A stretch of 64,000 nucleotides of DNA from Paenibacillus sedimenti (GTDB lineage: Bacteria; Bacillota; Bacilli; Paenibacillales; NBRC-103111), in the NCBI RefSeq assembly GCF_014534655.1, contig NZ_JACVVD010000009.1, forward strand, positions 186,001-250,000. Direction: 5' to 3'. Made by a program: the position numbers and the translations under genes. The first letter of the stretch is position 1. Every line of letters starts with the position of its first letter. The notes beneath the pieces are model-generated. The model worked only from the letters and a program-made list of their open reading frames with translations, had not been told where the DNA came from and made no database searches. Of this stretch, positions 50,243 to 60,941 are shown one piece after another.

Positions 50243-50899
50243 TTAGGCGATTCCTAATTCCTTAAGCTTACAACGAACACTTTCAACTACATCAGCAGCA
50301 TCAGCAGCACGGTTAACAACATCCACACGATCCATATCAACGATCAGTACTTCAGAGGCATTGTAGTGATTCATCACCCAGTCGTCATAACCAGACCACA
50401 AAAGCCGATAGTAATCGACTAACGATTGGTCTTGCTCGAAGCTGCGGCCACGCAAACCAATTCGGTACATCACAGTATCGAATGAAGCTTTCAGATATAC
50501 CATTAAATCAGGTGCTTTTTTAGGCAGTTCTGCGAGCTCGGACATCATGTTGTCAGCCAGGCCTTCATACACATCGAATTCCAACTGACTAATCCTTCCC
50601 AGCTGACGGTTTACCTTGGCAAAGTACCAATCCTCATAAATGCTTCGATCCAGGATATTGCGATTATGTACCAGCGCTTGCTTTATCGATTTAAAACGCG
50701 TATTCAAAAAGTGCAATTGAAGCAGAAACGGATACCGCTTCTTCTCGATTTCTTCCGGTGTGGACGTATAAAACAAAGGTAAAATCGGATTATCATCTAC
50801 GCTTTCATAGAATACATCCGAATTCAGTTCTTGCCCGAGCAGCGTGGCTACCGAAGTTTTACCAAGCCCGATCATTCCCCCAACCACAATCACAGCCAT
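50243..50899 (-). CDS. Deoxynucleoside kinase
   Basis: A 218-residue kinase of the dGK/dAK/dCK family, which phosphorylates deoxynucleosides in salvage. P-loop GMIGLGKTS is at residues 8-16, YESVDDNPILPLFY and LQLHFLNTRFKSI follow, DRSIYEDWYFAKV is the catalytic Glu/Arg segment and RIGLRGRSFEQ the lid. Whether it prefers purines or pyrimidines cannot be read. GGGG/AAAGGGG upstream supports the ATG at 50899. It stands alone. Confidence 0.85.
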   Translation of the reverse strand: MAVIVVGGMIGLGKTSVATLLGQELNSDVFYESVDDNPILPLFYTSTPEEIEKKRYPFLLQLHFLNTRFKSIKQALVHNRNILDRSIYEDWYFAKVNRQLGRISQLEFDVYEGLADNMMSELAELPKKAPDLMVYLKASFDTVMYRIGLRGRSFEQDQSLVDYYRLLWSGYDDWVMNHYNASEVLIVDMDRVDVVNRAADAADVVESVRCKLKELGIA

Positions 50900-51008
50900 T
50901 GACCCCTTTCCCCTTCTACCATTCCTGATATTAACCAACAGTCAATTCTTGAAAACTCCCCTATTATACAAGGAAATGAGAGCCGTGGGAACCCTGTAAT
51001 TATGAACT

Positions 51009-52079
51009 CTATCCTTCTCCCTCTTCTTTCGTGATACGTTCAATCACGGCATGAAGATCATCCGGTCTTAACAGCTCGACTGGAGAGACACCTTTCTCGA
51101 AATGAAGATATTCCCCTTCGATGAGAATGACGTACCGTTCGCCTTGCCGGGCAATGTGTACCTTGCGGCCGTAATCGGCCAACTGCGCTTTAACGCCTAT
51201 GTGGTCAAGCTTGATGCGCATCTCGAGATCGGGCTTTTGCTCAACCAGATAATTAGCTGCTTCCATCACCTGCACGGGTGTCCACTTCTCTTGAAGCTCC
51301 CGTTTCTCGCTTGCTGCCCACAGCTCCAAGTCTCTTTCCTCACGCTCACGGTCTTCGGGCATGTGTCCATAATCCCGTTCGAGCTGCTGTTGGACGAGAC
51401 CGACCACTTGGTGATGCAAAATTTCAGGCATCGACTGCTCATATTCTACATATTTAAGGAAATCCTCAAAGTATCGGGCATGCGAAGCTTGATGAATTTT
51501 GAGCTCTGCTTCCTCGAGCATGCCTTCCTCCGGCATAAACGGGTATTGGATCGATTTCATATTTTTCGCATTAATGGCCATTTCCACTTGATTGAGCAAG
51601 CTCTTCTCATCGGTAATGCGGGCGATTTTCGGTTCAAAATCACATTTTAAAATAAATACGAACGGATCATCGAAATATTGATTGAGCTTCGCGCTGGCAA
51701 TTAAGAAGGCTCCTCCCCGAACAGCGCTAGTGTTCAAGTAAGCATTCAGCAGTTCATCGCCAACGTTCAAAAAATCTTGCTTGCTTTCGGCAAATCGCAG
51801 ACGTGCAAACAGATTATAGTTCGGATTGCTTTCCAGACCGAAGCCCGACTCTGTAATGAAACGACCGACCTTGGTCGGCACTTGTTCAGCCCTTGGATTA
51901 CGTTCAACCTTGCGCTTTGCGATGCGGGCGAACTCGCCATCCAGAAAATGCTGCAAGGCGCTCTCCTCATAATCCACCTCATCCAGCGTCTGATAATGTT
52001 TGTAATTCTTATGGGATGAAGCGTCCCCTCCGTCAACCTGGATGACGAAAAAGGATATATATCGGATTGAGAATTTCAT
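51009..52079 (-). CDS. DUF3900 domain-containing protein
   Basis: A 356-residue cytoplasmic protein matching what I recall of DUF3900, found in Bacilli. Recognisable pieces are FDLDGEF-like GEFARIAKRKVERNP, SNPNYNLFARLRFAES, YLNTSAVRGGAFLIASAKLN, FILKCDFEPKIA and SHARYFEDFLKYVEYEQSMPEI. Function unknown. AGGGAG precedes the ATG. Monocistronic. Confidence 0.8.
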   Translation of the reverse strand: MKFSIRYISFFVIQVDGGDASSHKNYKHYQTLDEVDYEESALQHFLDGEFARIAKRKVERNPRAEQVPTKVGRFITESGFGLESNPNYNLFARLRFAESKQDFLNVGDELLNAYLNTSAVRGGAFLIASAKLNQYFDDPFVFILKCDFEPKIARITDEKSLLNQVEMAINAKNMKSIQYPFMPEEGMLEEAELKIHQASHARYFEDFLKYVEYEQSMPEILHHQVVGLVQQQLERDYGHMPEDREREERDLELWAASEKRELQEKWTPVQVMEAANYLVEQKPDLEMRIKLDHIGVKAQLADYGRKVHIARQGERYVILIEGEYLHFEKGVSPVELLRPDDLHAVIERITKEEGEG

Positions 52080-52294
52080 GTTGTCTCTCCCTGTCGAATG
52101 AATAAAAAAATCATAACTTAGATTGTACTTGGTCTTAGACAGAAACGCTATAAAAAAATCGTTATCCGAATAATCGGAAACTTAGAAGTATTATGTGGTA
52201 AAAAAAATGCACGCGTGTGCGTGACGACCTGCTTACTCATGCTGTCTCTAGTAATGACATACACTACACTCATAAAAACGACAGAGGTGCGAAG

Positions 52295-52531
52295 ATGATC
52301 TACGGAACTAAATTACTCGATACGGATACTGAGCTGTTCGTCGCAGCACTGACTCAAACACCTGTTTACGTTTGGTCACTAGACTCTCTGGGGGTCTATT
52401 ATCAAGTCGATTCAGGCTTTATCGTGAAATATACACCCGATTATGTGAGAATACACAGCGATCGTGAAGCGAATGAACAAGTACCGCTATGGTACTCCAG
52501 AGAAACGACTGAATTCAGTATTCGCTCATAA
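52295..52531 (+). CDS. Small unknown protein, 78 residues
   Basis: A soluble 78-residue protein (starts MIYGTKLLDTDTELFVAALTQ) rich in tyrosine, aspartate and valine, predicted mostly beta strand. No family is recognised. GAGG is seven bases before the ATG, inside a longer frame. It ends in a terminator, so it appears to be a complete unit between DUF3900 and the PAS kinase gene. Confidence 0.5.
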   Translation: MIYGTKLLDTDTELFVAALTQTPVYVWSLDSLGVYYQVDSGFIVKYTPDYVRIHSDREANEQVPLWYSRETTEFSIRS

Positions 52532-52537
52532 AGAAAC

Positions 52538-52578
52538 GAAACCGCCAGCACCTGCTTGTCGGCAGAACTGGCGGTTTT
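52538..52578. terminator. Bidirectional terminator
   Basis: AACCGCCAG/CTGGCGGTT with T-rich flanks lies between the small gene and the convergent PAS kinase gene. Confidence 0.8.
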
Positions 52579-52584
52579 CTCATG

Positions 52585-54825
52585 CTATTCAAGCTGTGTC
52601 ACAACCTGATGCTGTGTCGGCAGAAGCACGTCGATCATCGTACCTTCCCCGATCGAACTCTGGATTTGCATCGTACCCTTATGGGCTTCAACAATTTTGA
52701 AACACATCATCAGACCGAGCCCGGTCCCTTTTTCTTTCGTTGTATAGAAAGGTTCTCCCAGTTGCTTCAATCTCTCCTCCGGAATGCCGCAACCATTATC
52801 CTTCGTACGTACGAGTATATGGTCATTCCCTTGCATGGATACTGAAATACGTATATGTCCATCTTTGGGAATCGCTTCTATCGCATTTTTAACCAGATTA
52901 ATAAATAACTGTTTCAAATGCATTTCAGAGCAAACGATTTCCGGAATTTCCGATTCGAATTCCAGAACAAGCTCCGTATTGCAGAGGACGGCTTGCGTTT
53001 CTAGGAGCGCTATCACGGTTTGCAAGATGTCTTTGAGATTGCTCCGCTTATAATGTATCGCTTCAGGCTTCGCAATGACTAGAAATTCACTGACAATGAA
53101 ATTAATGCGATCGAGCTCGGAAAGCATGATGTCAAAATAATGCTGCTTCTCTTTCATGTCGCTTTGCAGCAACTGCAAAAAGCCGCGGAGCGATGTAAGC
53201 GGGTTACGGATCTCATGCGCAAGCCCGGCAGCCAGTTGACCGGCTACCGAGAGCTTATCGGATTTGCGCAGCAGCTCCTCCGTTCGCTTGCGCTCCGTAA
53301 TATCCCGCGCAATACCGGCGAAGCCAATGATATCGCCCTTTTCGTTCTTGATCGGCGTCTTTGTCACGCTCACGTGAACGAACTGCCCATCTTTGCGCAG
53401 CCGCACCGTCTCGAGGCCTGAGATTTGCTTGCCTGCCCTCAGCATATCGTAGATCTCTTTGCGCTGCTCTTCCAAAAATTCCGGATAAATCGGCAGCCTC
53501 TGATCCTTCAGCTCTTCCTGCTTCCAGCCGAATACATGCTCGTATGCGGCATTCACGGAGATGACTCTAGCCCTCAGGTCCAGCACGCAGATCGCATCAG
53601 TTGTATTATTAATAAAAGATTCCAGCAGCTCTTTGGTTTCCCGGAGCTCCGTTTCCATTTGCTTGCGTTCGGTAATATCCACACAAGAGCCGATCACTTC
53701 AATGACTTTGCCTTGTTCAAGAATCGGCCGCAACGAGGTTAGGTAGGTTATACCGCGAAAAGTCGCCTCATAGATAACATTTTCTTCCCCATTCCAGGCT
53801 CTTCGATAATACTTTTCGATATTCGCCGCCATGTAAAATGGCCAAATTTCATATAATCCGTTACCGATAATGTGAGATGGTTTGTATCCGAGTCTATAAA
53901 GCAGCTCCCCATCGCACAATGTATGTATAAATTTCCCCCTCATTTGTCTAAATTTCATCGTCATGCCCTGTTGTCTGCGTACCGTATCATGAAGGTCTTG
54001 CTGAGCGATTCGCAGCTGTTCTCGATCTTTGTTATGCTGGGTGATATCCCTGGCAATGATATACATGCCTTCCATTAAGTCATTCACGATGATCGGCACA
54101 TTTTTGAGTCCTAGAACGATCGTATCGCCATTTTTATGCTTCACACTCAGCATATAATTATCTGCTTCTTGAAAAATAAAGCTATGGGTCGCCGACGAAT
54201 CACCACTCTCCTTGTTACCCAAAAAGCGATTGATCGGATGACCGACCATCTCCAACTCCATATAGCCTAGAATCCGTTCCATCGCAGGATTTATACTTTT
54301 GATCAATCCGTTTAAATCGCAAGTAAGAATGCCCGCGGGATTATGTTCAATGAGGGACTTGTATCGCTGCTCGCTTTCGGCCAGCTTTCGTTCCATGTCT
54401 GTTCCTCGGGAGATATCTCTATAGTGCGCGACAAAGTATAGTGGAGCGCCGGTCAGATCTCGGACAAGTGACATGCTGCATTCCACCCAAACCACTTTCC
54501 CCGATTTATGTCTGAATCTTGTTTCGAGTTGAAACGAGCCCAATTCTCCGGCAAGCAATTGTTCCATGAGTGCAGACTGTTTCTCGTTATCTTCCGCCAA
54601 GGAAATATGATGGACTTCGGTATTTAGCAGCTCTTGACTGGAATATCCTGTAAGGGCACTAAAATAGTTATTCATTTTTATCCAGTAGCCATCAGGTGCA
54701 ATTAATGCCATACCGATCGCAGCGAATTCGAAGGCAGCGCCAAAAGTCGGCTCCATACCCGTAAGCAGCTTTTGAATATGGTCTGGATAATCACCTTTCT
54801 TCAAGTTCAGCGGCTTATTGATCAT
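52585..54825 (-). CDS. Multi-PAS sensor histidine kinase (four PAS domains)
   Basis: A 746-residue soluble kinase. Four PAS domains occupy about residues 25-140, 145-260, 275-390 and 400-515; each ends in a YRDIS/DITERK-type motif. The kinase core begins near residue 525: HEIRNPLTSLRGFLQLL (histidine near 537), NLVKNAIEAIP, DNGCGIP and GTGLGLMMC. The KinE/KinA-like order and lack of membrane segments suggest a sporulation or stress sensor that phosphorylates a partner such as Spo0F; none is adjacent, so this is inference. GGGAGA upstream supports the ATG. Confidence 0.85.
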   Translation of the reverse strand: MINKPLNLKKGDYPDHIQKLLTGMEPTFGAAFEFAAIGMALIAPDGYWIKMNNYFSALTGYSSQELLNTEVHHISLAEDNEKQSALMEQLLAGELGSFQLETRFRHKSGKVVWVECSMSLVRDLTGAPLYFVAHYRDISRGTDMERKLAESEQRYKSLIEHNPAGILTCDLNGLIKSINPAMERILGYMELEMVGHPINRFLGNKESGDSSATHSFIFQEADNYMLSVKHKNGDTIVLGLKNVPIIVNDLMEGMYIIARDITQHNKDREQLRIAQQDLHDTVRRQQGMTMKFRQMRGKFIHTLCDGELLYRLGYKPSHIIGNGLYEIWPFYMAANIEKYYRRAWNGEENVIYEATFRGITYLTSLRPILEQGKVIEVIGSCVDITERKQMETELRETKELLESFINNTTDAICVLDLRARVISVNAAYEHVFGWKQEELKDQRLPIYPEFLEEQRKEIYDMLRAGKQISGLETVRLRKDGQFVHVSVTKTPIKNEKGDIIGFAGIARDITERKRTEELLRKSDKLSVAGQLAAGLAHEIRNPLTSLRGFLQLLQSDMKEKQHYFDIMLSELDRINFIVSEFLVIAKPEAIHYKRSNLKDILQTVIALLETQAVLCNTELVLEFESEIPEIVCSEMHLKQLFINLVKNAIEAIPKDGHIRISVSMQGNDHILVRTKDNGCGIPEERLKQLGEPFYTTKEKGTGLGLMMCFKIVEAHKGTMQIQSSIGEGTMIDVLLPTQHQVVTQLE

Positions 54826-55043
54826 TGTTTTTTATCTCCCATCTTCAAAAACATTTGATGGTTTCCATCACCGCTAGTTGAATTCGACGATTTGCATATT
54901 ATTCCTGCCTTAGTAACTGTTGGACTGGAAATTATGCACGAAATATGCCCTCATTGTCGAAGATTGTGCTAGAATGTAACGTGTACTGACGACGCCGGAT
55001 TTACTCGTGAAAAACAATAAGTTTATGCTAAGGAGTGACAGCC

Positions 55044-55976
55044 ATGCCTAATATATGGACACACCTCATCTTCGGTCAGGAATTGATGACTCAGATGGGT
55101 CATGAACACGTTCTGAATGATAAACAGCTGCGCCACGTCTTCACGTTGGGCTGTCAAGGACCTGATTTTTTATTTTATCACAACTTTCTGCCATGGAAGA
55201 AGAACAAGACGCTGAATCAGCTTGGCAGTCGGATGCATACCGATGCTTGCGGTCCTTTTTTGCTTGATCTGCTTCGCCATGTTCAGGGTAGAGGCTTGTA
55301 CAACCCGGCAGTCATGTATGTGCTTGGCTTCTTTACGCATCACATCTTGGATCGCAATATGCATCCTTATGTGTTTCATAAATCCGGCTTTAAAAAATGG
55401 AACCACCAACGTTTTGAAATTATTATGGATACGATTATCGTCAAACGAAAGCTGGGACTTCAAACATGGAAAACACCGGTATGGAAAGAAATTTACGTAG
55501 GCGAAGCTTTTCCACTCGGCATCGTGCCGGCACTCGCACATTCTGCATCACTTCACTATCCCGACCTGACATCAAGATTGACTGAAAAAGATTGGAATGA
55601 TGCATATCGCGATATGATTAGAGCGCAGCGGTTGTTTCATGATCCAAAAGGGATCAAGCGCGTACTCACCTTAGGTCAAATTTCACCCCTCGTTTATACC
55701 AAAAACCCGGCTCCGCTCGATTACATGAACGAAGCCAAGGCTGTTTGGAATTGTCCCACTTCAATTGAGGAGACGTACACTTTTAGCGCATGGGATTTAT
55801 GGGACAATGCCATGGTAGAAGGGCAAGCTGTCCTGCAGGCTGCCGTAGAAGCTCTGCAAAGCGGTCTTCCAGCTCATTACGAAGCCTTGCAAGATGTCCT
55901 CGACGATCGCTCCTATGAAACCGGTAAGCCCTGTGAGAGCGGACTTGAAATCGTCCACGTGCAGCCAATCATTTAA
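55044..55976 (+). CDS. Zinc-dependent phospholipase C family protein
   Basis: A 310-residue protein of the zinc-dependent phospholipase C/S1-P1-like superfamily. WTHLIFGQELM near the N-terminus, GCQGPDFLFYHNFLPW, and the metal-binding FFTHHILDRNMHPYVFHKSG near residue 100 fit the family. Its substrate, if any, is unknown; no signal peptide is seen. AAGGAG precedes the ATG at 55044, three codons inside a GTG-opened frame. It overlaps the end of the pepF gene by four bases. Confidence 0.75.
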   Translation: MPNIWTHLIFGQELMTQMGHEHVLNDKQLRHVFTLGCQGPDFLFYHNFLPWKKNKTLNQLGSRMHTDACGPFLLDLLRHVQGRGLYNPAVMYVLGFFTHHILDRNMHPYVFHKSGFKKWNHQRFEIIMDTIIVKRKLGLQTWKTPVWKEIYVGEAFPLGIVPALAHSASLHYPDLTSRLTEKDWNDAYRDMIRAQRLFHDPKGIKRVLTLGQISPLVYTKNPAPLDYMNEAKAVWNCPTSIEETYTFSAWDLWDNAMVEGQAVLQAAVEALQSGLPAHYEALQDVLDDRSYETGKPCESGLEIVHVQPII

Positions 55977-57667
55977 AGCTTGGTATCATCCACCTGATCG
56001 AGCCATGTTTCGATATGTCCAATAACGGAAGCGACGCAGCCTTCTTGGAACGGAGAAATGAGATCCGCCACGCTAACCAGCTCTGTGAACGATTGGCTTC
56101 CGCCTTGATTGCAAAGTCGCAGGTAATCCTGCCATGCAACGCCCGGGTTCTCGTTAGCCCGCTTCCAGAACTGCAAAGCGCAAATCTGGGCAAGTGTGTA
56201 ATCAATGTAATAGAACGGGCTTTTGAAAATATGCGGTTGCTGCTGCCAGAAGCCTCCTCTTTCCAGATACGCCTGGTCATCGTAAACGCGATTCGGCAAA
56301 TATTTACGCTCAATCTCGCGCCACACTTGCTTACGCTCTGCTGGCGTCAGCTCCGGCTGTTCATAAATTCTATGTTGGAATTCATCTACAGCAACACCGT
56401 AAGGAATGAACATCAGCGACTCGCTCAAATGCTTGAACTTATATTTGTCCGTATCTTCTTCAAAAAACAACTCCATCCAGGGCCATACCAGAAACTCCAT
56501 GCTCATTGAGTGAATTTCACAGGCTTCCAGCGTCGGGAATATGTATTCAGGCACTTGAAATTCCCGGCTGCTGTAGCCTTGGAACGCATGGCCCACCTCA
56601 TGTGTCAAAACATCGATGTCTCCTGCCGTACCGTTGAAGTTGGAAAAGATGAACGGTGCTTTGTATTTGCTGATGTAGGAACAATAACCGCCTACCCGTT
56701 TGCCTTTTTTCGCCACAAGATCCATGAGGCTATTCTCGGTCATAAACGTATAAAACTCATTCGTTTCCGGGGAAAGCTCTGCATACATCTTGCGGGCTTG
56801 TTCCACAATCCATTCCGCATCGCCTTTTGGCTCGGCATTGCCTGTTGCGAAGCCAAATTTGTCGTCATAGTAATGCAGCGCATCTACGCCAATTCTGGAT
56901 TTTTGACGTTCTTTCAGCTTGGTAGCAGCAGGCACAATATGTTCCAGCACTTGCTTACGGAATGCTTCAACGCCTTTTGCATCGTAGTCGGAGCGATTCA
57001 AACGAATATAGGCCAGCTTTACAAAGTTGTTATAGCCAAGCTTTTGGGCGATCACTGTACGGATTTTTACCAATTGGTCATAGAGCTCATCCAGCTTTGC
57101 TTCATTTTCTTCAAAGAATTTATATTTTATATCATTCGCATCTTTACGCACCGATCGGTCCGTCGACAGCTGAAAAGGCACTAATTGGGACAAATTGCGC
57201 TCTTCGCCTGCAAACATCAATTTAGCAGAGGCAAGCAGCTTGGAGTATTCGCTGGCCAGCTTATTTTCCTGCACCAAATCGTCGACGATTTCTGGTTTGA
57301 ACGTTTTCAATGAAAGTTCAGCAATCGTGAACAGCTGTTTTCCCCATTTGGTTTCGAGCTCGGTGCGGAATGCAGAATCGACAAGCGCTTGATAATATTT
57401 TGTAATCAGGCCTTGATATAAAGGTTCAATTTCATCAAGAAACTCCTGCTCAGCCTTATAAAATTCGTCAGCCGTATCAATCGAATGCCGAATTCGCGCT
57501 ATTGCTTCCATCGACTCGTGCTCGCCACGCAAGCTGACGATCGTTTCCATAACCGAATCCTGCTCCTCAAAAGAGTTAGCATGCTGAAAACGTTCAAGCA
57601 GGTTGTTGAATTGCGTTTCAAATGAGGTAATATCAGGCCTCTCATACACAAAATCTTGGAATTTCAT
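55973..57667 (-). CDS. pepF: Oligoendopeptidase F, M3 family
   Basis: A 564-residue zinc peptidase that cleaves oligopeptides in the cytoplasm. The catalytic motif LTHEVGHAFQG (HExxH) is near residue 358; flanking pieces are FNGTAGDIDVLTHE and YAELSPETNEFY before, and CALQFWKRANENP after. The length and N-terminal helical region fit the M3B oligoendopeptidases. AAGGAGG supports the ATG. It is followed by the ung gene after about 100 bases on the same strand upstream and ends in convergence with the phospholipase-like gene. Confidence 0.85.
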   Translation of the reverse strand: MKFQDFVYERPDITSFETQFNNLLERFQHANSFEEQDSVMETIVSLRGEHESMEAIARIRHSIDTADEFYKAEQEFLDEIEPLYQGLITKYYQALVDSAFRTELETKWGKQLFTIAELSLKTFKPEIVDDLVQENKLASEYSKLLASAKLMFAGEERNLSQLVPFQLSTDRSVRKDANDIKYKFFEENEAKLDELYDQLVKIRTVIAQKLGYNNFVKLAYIRLNRSDYDAKGVEAFRKQVLEHIVPAATKLKERQKSRIGVDALHYYDDKFGFATGNAEPKGDAEWIVEQARKMYAELSPETNEFYTFMTENSLMDLVAKKGKRVGGYCSYISKYKAPFIFSNFNGTAGDIDVLTHEVGHAFQGYSSREFQVPEYIFPTLEACEIHSMSMEFLVWPWMELFFEEDTDKYKFKHLSESLMFIPYGVAVDEFQHRIYEQPELTPAERKQVWREIERKYLPNRVYDDQAYLERGGFWQQQPHIFKSPFYYIDYTLAQICALQFWKRANENPGVAWQDYLRLCNQGGSQSFTELVSVADLISPFQEGCVASVIGHIETWLDQVDDTKL

Positions 57668-57764
57668 TATTTCGCCTCCTTAAATAAAAACGGTCAACCC
57701 AAATTAACCATCGGTTCTTATTTACTTTACATTAATTTGGGTATCTTGGAAATAGTAAGGGGCA

Positions 57765-58445
57765 TTAACCGGGTATATTCGGAATTTGCCAGTCAATTGG
57801 CGTGCTGCCAAATTCCGCAAGGTATTGATTGGCTCTTGAAAAAGGCTTGCTGCCGAAAAATCCGCGATAAGCAGATAACGGGCTCGGGTGCGGGGATTTG
57901 ATAATCCGATGCTTGCCCGTATCGATCAGTTTTTGTTTGGCCTGCGCATGGCTGCCCCAGAGAAGGAATACGATCGGTTGTTCCCGCTGGTTTAAAGTTT
58001 GAATGATAGCGTTTGTAAATTGCTCCCAGCCTTTATCTTTGTGGGAATTTGGCTTGTCCTCACGGACGGTAAGAACCGTATTCAGCATTAAGACCCCTTG
58101 CTGTGCCCAGCTTACAAGGTATCCGTTATTGGGGATATAGCATCCCAGATCCGTCTGCAGTTCCTTGTACATATTTTGCAAGGATGGTGGTGCGGGTATG
58201 CCCGGTTTGACAGAAAAGCTAAGGCCGTGGGCTTGACCTCTCCCATGATAAGGATCCTGCCCCAGAATGACCACCTTCGTATCGGCGTATGCGGTCAAAT
58301 GGAACGCGTTAAAAATATCATGCTTCTCCGGAAATATGGCTTTGGTATGATATTCATTCACAAGAAATTGGTGCAGCTCCAGATAATAGGGTTTCTGCAG
58401 TTCCTCTTCTAATAATGTGGACCAATCGTTCGTAAAAATTTTCAT
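57765..58445 (-). CDS. ung: Uracil-DNA glycosylase
   Basis: A 226-residue family 1 UDG that removes uracil from DNA. The catalytic [17 protein letters not shown] (Asp near residue 63) and the [11 protein letters not shown] motif (His near residue 187) are intact; the N-terminal [17 protein letters not shown] also fits. GAGAGGAAG supports the ATG. The gene is 12 bases after the topB stop, so the two form an operon. Confidence 0.95.
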   Translation of the reverse strand: MKIFTNDWSTLLEEELQKPYYLELHQFLVNEYHTKAIFPEKHDIFNAFHLTAYADTKVVILGQDPYHGRGQAHGLSFSVKPGIPAPPSLQNMYKELQTDLGCYIPNNGYLVSWAQQGVLMLNTVLTVREDKPNSHKDKGWEQFTNAIIQTLNQREQPIVFLLWGSHAQAKQKLIDTGKHRIIKSPHPSPLSAYRGFFGSKPFSRANQYLAEFGSTPIDWQIPNIPG

Positions 58446-58457
58446 ACTTCCTCTCTC

Positions 58458-60734
58458 TTATTCGGTCTCCGTACCAAGCTCCCCTGATTGAGGATCTTTC
58501 AGTACGATACGTCCGTCAACCGATGTACCATCGGCCAGCACGAGCTTGAGCTTGGCCGTTTTCCCCTTTTGGACGAGCGCTTGAATTTGCGTATCCGTCA
58601 GACTCCTGCCGAAGCTTTCTTTCCAAATGACGAATTTACAGCCTTCCTTATAGTGAGAACAGCCGTAGCCTTTGCGCCCCATGAACAAGGAACCCCCGCA
58701 GCCAGGACGCGGGCAGGCAGCTAATAGGCTTGGAGAGCCATCAGGTTGTTTGGCGGCCTGTGGCTTTATTGTTGATGAAGCGCCGTTCCCCACGGATTCT
58801 TCTCCCTGCTTTTTACGTGATGCAGTGGCTGCGCTTGATTTGGCTGACCCGCGTTTTCCGCCTTGTGCTTGGGGCGTTTCTCCTTCGAAAGCCGTCTTCG
58901 AGGCTCTGGCCTGCACCCGTACTTTATTCACGATGAGCGTAGCGAACTTTTTTACATTCAGCATAAACTGCTCGTCTGATGCCGTGCCTCTGGAAATTTC
59001 GTTCAGTCTCCGCTCCCATTGACCCGTCATCTCCGGTGAAGTGAGAAGCTCGATTCCTGCGCCGCGAATTAATTCTACAGCCATGCGGCCTTTCTGTGTC
59101 AGGACAATTTTCTTGCCCTGCATATCCACATAGCCGACCTTTTTCAGCCGTTCGATTGTAGCAGCGCGCGTCGCCGGAGTGCCAAGACCCGAGTCTTTCA
59201 TCGCATCGCGCAGCTCCTCATCTTCGATTTGTTTGCCTGCGCTCTCCATGGCCTTAAGGAGCGTACCTTCCGTGAAATGTTTGGGCGGCTGCGTATCCTT
59301 TTCCTTGACAATCGCATCACTGCACATCACGTCAGCTTGCGGATCGACGGAGAAAGGCTCATTGACCTCGACTTCTTCTTCCTCTTCTTCTTCCTTGTCT
59401 TTCCCTTTGGAGCTTTTAGCCTTTTCTTTTTTCTGATCCGCGTAAATGACCTTCCAGCCTAATTGCAGCAGTTCTTTGACGGTCGTCTTGAACATTTCCT
59501 GCTCGATTTCCGTCATGACCGTATGCATTTTATATTCTGCAGGCGGATAAAACTGGGAAAGAAAACGACGAACGATCAGATCATACAGTTTCTGCTCGTC
59601 TGGATTGAGACCGCTCGCTTTGCGGTTCGTGGGAAGAATCGCATGGTGATCCTCAACCTTGCTTGGATTGCAGATGGACTTGTTATTTTTGTGAACCAGG
59701 TTACGGTTTGCCCCTTGAACAAGCTCGTTATAAGCCGTTCCTTGCAGGGCGGAAAGTGATCTGTGCATTTCCGGAATATTTTGCTCAGTCACATAGTTGG
59801 AGTTAGTCCTTGGGTACGAAATAACTTTATGCTTCTCATAGAGCGCTTGCGCCGTATCGAGTGTTTTCTTGGCGGAGAAGCCGAACTTTCCGTTAGCTTC
59901 CCGCTGCAGCAGCGTCAAATCATAAAGTTTGAACGGGTACTCTTTGGTGTCCTTCACTTCATAAGAAACGATTCGGCCTGGTTTCCCTTTGACTTTAGCG
60001 GCGAGCGCCTCGACTTTCTCCTTATCAGTCATGCGCTCCCCTTGCCACATCCCTTTGTATGTGGTGTCTCCCTGGGTGAAATGACCTTCCAATTCGAAAA
60101 ACTTTAGCGATGAGAAAGCTTCAATTTGCTTTTGGCGGTCATAAATGAGCGCAAGGACAGGTGTTTGTACGCGTCCAACGGAAAGAAGCACATTATGCTT
60201 GGTCGTAAAAGCACGCGAGCCATTCATGCCTATGAGCCAATCCGCTTCACTGCGCGATCTGGCTGCACGGGTCAAATTTTCATATTCAGAGCCATCTTTC
60301 ATCGTTTCAAATCCGGTACGGATCGTCTCCGAGGTTAAATCGGATATCCACAGCCTTTTGACCGGATGCTGCAGTCCAAGGTGCCGCTGGATTAATGAAA
60401 AAATATGCTGCCCTTCCCGCCCGGCGTCACAAGCATTGACGAGCTTGTCGCATTTTTTAGCCAATTCAGCGATCACTTTCAACTGGTCATAGGTACGAGG
60501 ATTGGGGACAAGCTTAAACGTATCAGGAATGATGGGCAAATGATCGATGCTCCATTTTTTATATTTTTCATCGTATTGATCAGGTTCCGCCAACTCAATC
60601 AAATGTCCGATCGCCCACGTGATGATATAGGACTCGCCTTCCAGATAGGATCGTTTATTGACTGCTTTCGGCTCGATTGCGGACGCAATATTGCGGCCCA
60701 TATCGGGTTTTTCTGCGATTACTAGAGTTTTCAC
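58458..60734 (-). CDS. topB: DNA topoisomerase III
   Basis: A type IA topoisomerase of about 758 residues that decatenates or relaxes DNA. Residues 1-145 form the Toprim domain (VIAEKPDMGRNIA, NACDAGREGQHIF); the catalytic tyrosine is in VISYPRTNSNYV near residue 310. The C-terminus carries an acidic linker with a KEEEEEEEVEVNEP stretch and a zinc-ribbon-like CPRPGCGGSLFMGRKGYGC. The GTG at 60734, seven bases after GAGG, gives the family-typical start and is preferred over an ATG two codons earlier. It leads the topB-ung operon. Confidence 0.92.
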   Translation of the reverse strand: MKTLVIAEKPDMGRNIASAIEPKAVNKRSYLEGESYIITWAIGHLIELAEPDQYDEKYKKWSIDHLPIIPDTFKLVPNPRTYDQLKVIAELAKKCDKLVNACDAGREGQHIFSLIQRHLGLQHPVKRLWISDLTSETIRTGFETMKDGSEYENLTRAARSRSEADWLIGMNGSRAFTTKHNVLLSVGRVQTPVLALIYDRQKQIEAFSSLKFFELEGHFTQGDTTYKGMWQGERMTDKEKVEALAAKVKGKPGRIVSYEVKDTKEYPFKLYDLTLLQREANGKFGFSAKKTLDTAQALYEKHKVISYPRTNSNYVTEQNIPEMHRSLSALQGTAYNELVQGANRNLVHKNNKSICNPSKVEDHHAILPTNRKASGLNPDEQKLYDLIVRRFLSQFYPPAEYKMHTVMTEIEQEMFKTTVKELLQLGWKVIYADQKKEKAKSSKGKDKEEEEEEEVEVNEPFSVDPQADVMCSDAIVKEKDTQPPKHFTEGTLLKAMESAGKQIEDEELRDAMKDSGLGTPATRAATIERLKKVGYVDMQGKKIVLTQKGRMAVELIRGAGIELLTSPEMTGQWERRLNEISRGTASDEQFMLNVKKFATLIVNKVRVQARASKTAFEGETPQAQGGKRGSAKSSAATASRKKQGEESVGNGASSTIKPQAAKQPDGSPSLLAACPRPGCGGSLFMGRKGYGCSHYKEGCKFVIWKESFGRSLTDTQIQALVQKGKTAKLKLVLADGTSVDGRIVLKDPQSGELGTETE

Positions 60735-60941
60735 TACCATACCTCATGTCGAATTTTGCTGTATTCTTTTTTCGTTCAACTAACATGTATTCGCGCCTGA
60801 AATACCAAATTCCTCTTTGCAATCCGAATTGGTAAAGCACAAGTCATCTTGAAATTGTTGCTGGCAGAGCCTGCATCTTTGAAGGTATTTTTTCCCATCT
60901 GCCGAATTTAGAAGATAAGCTTTTATTAAAGGAGGGCATAT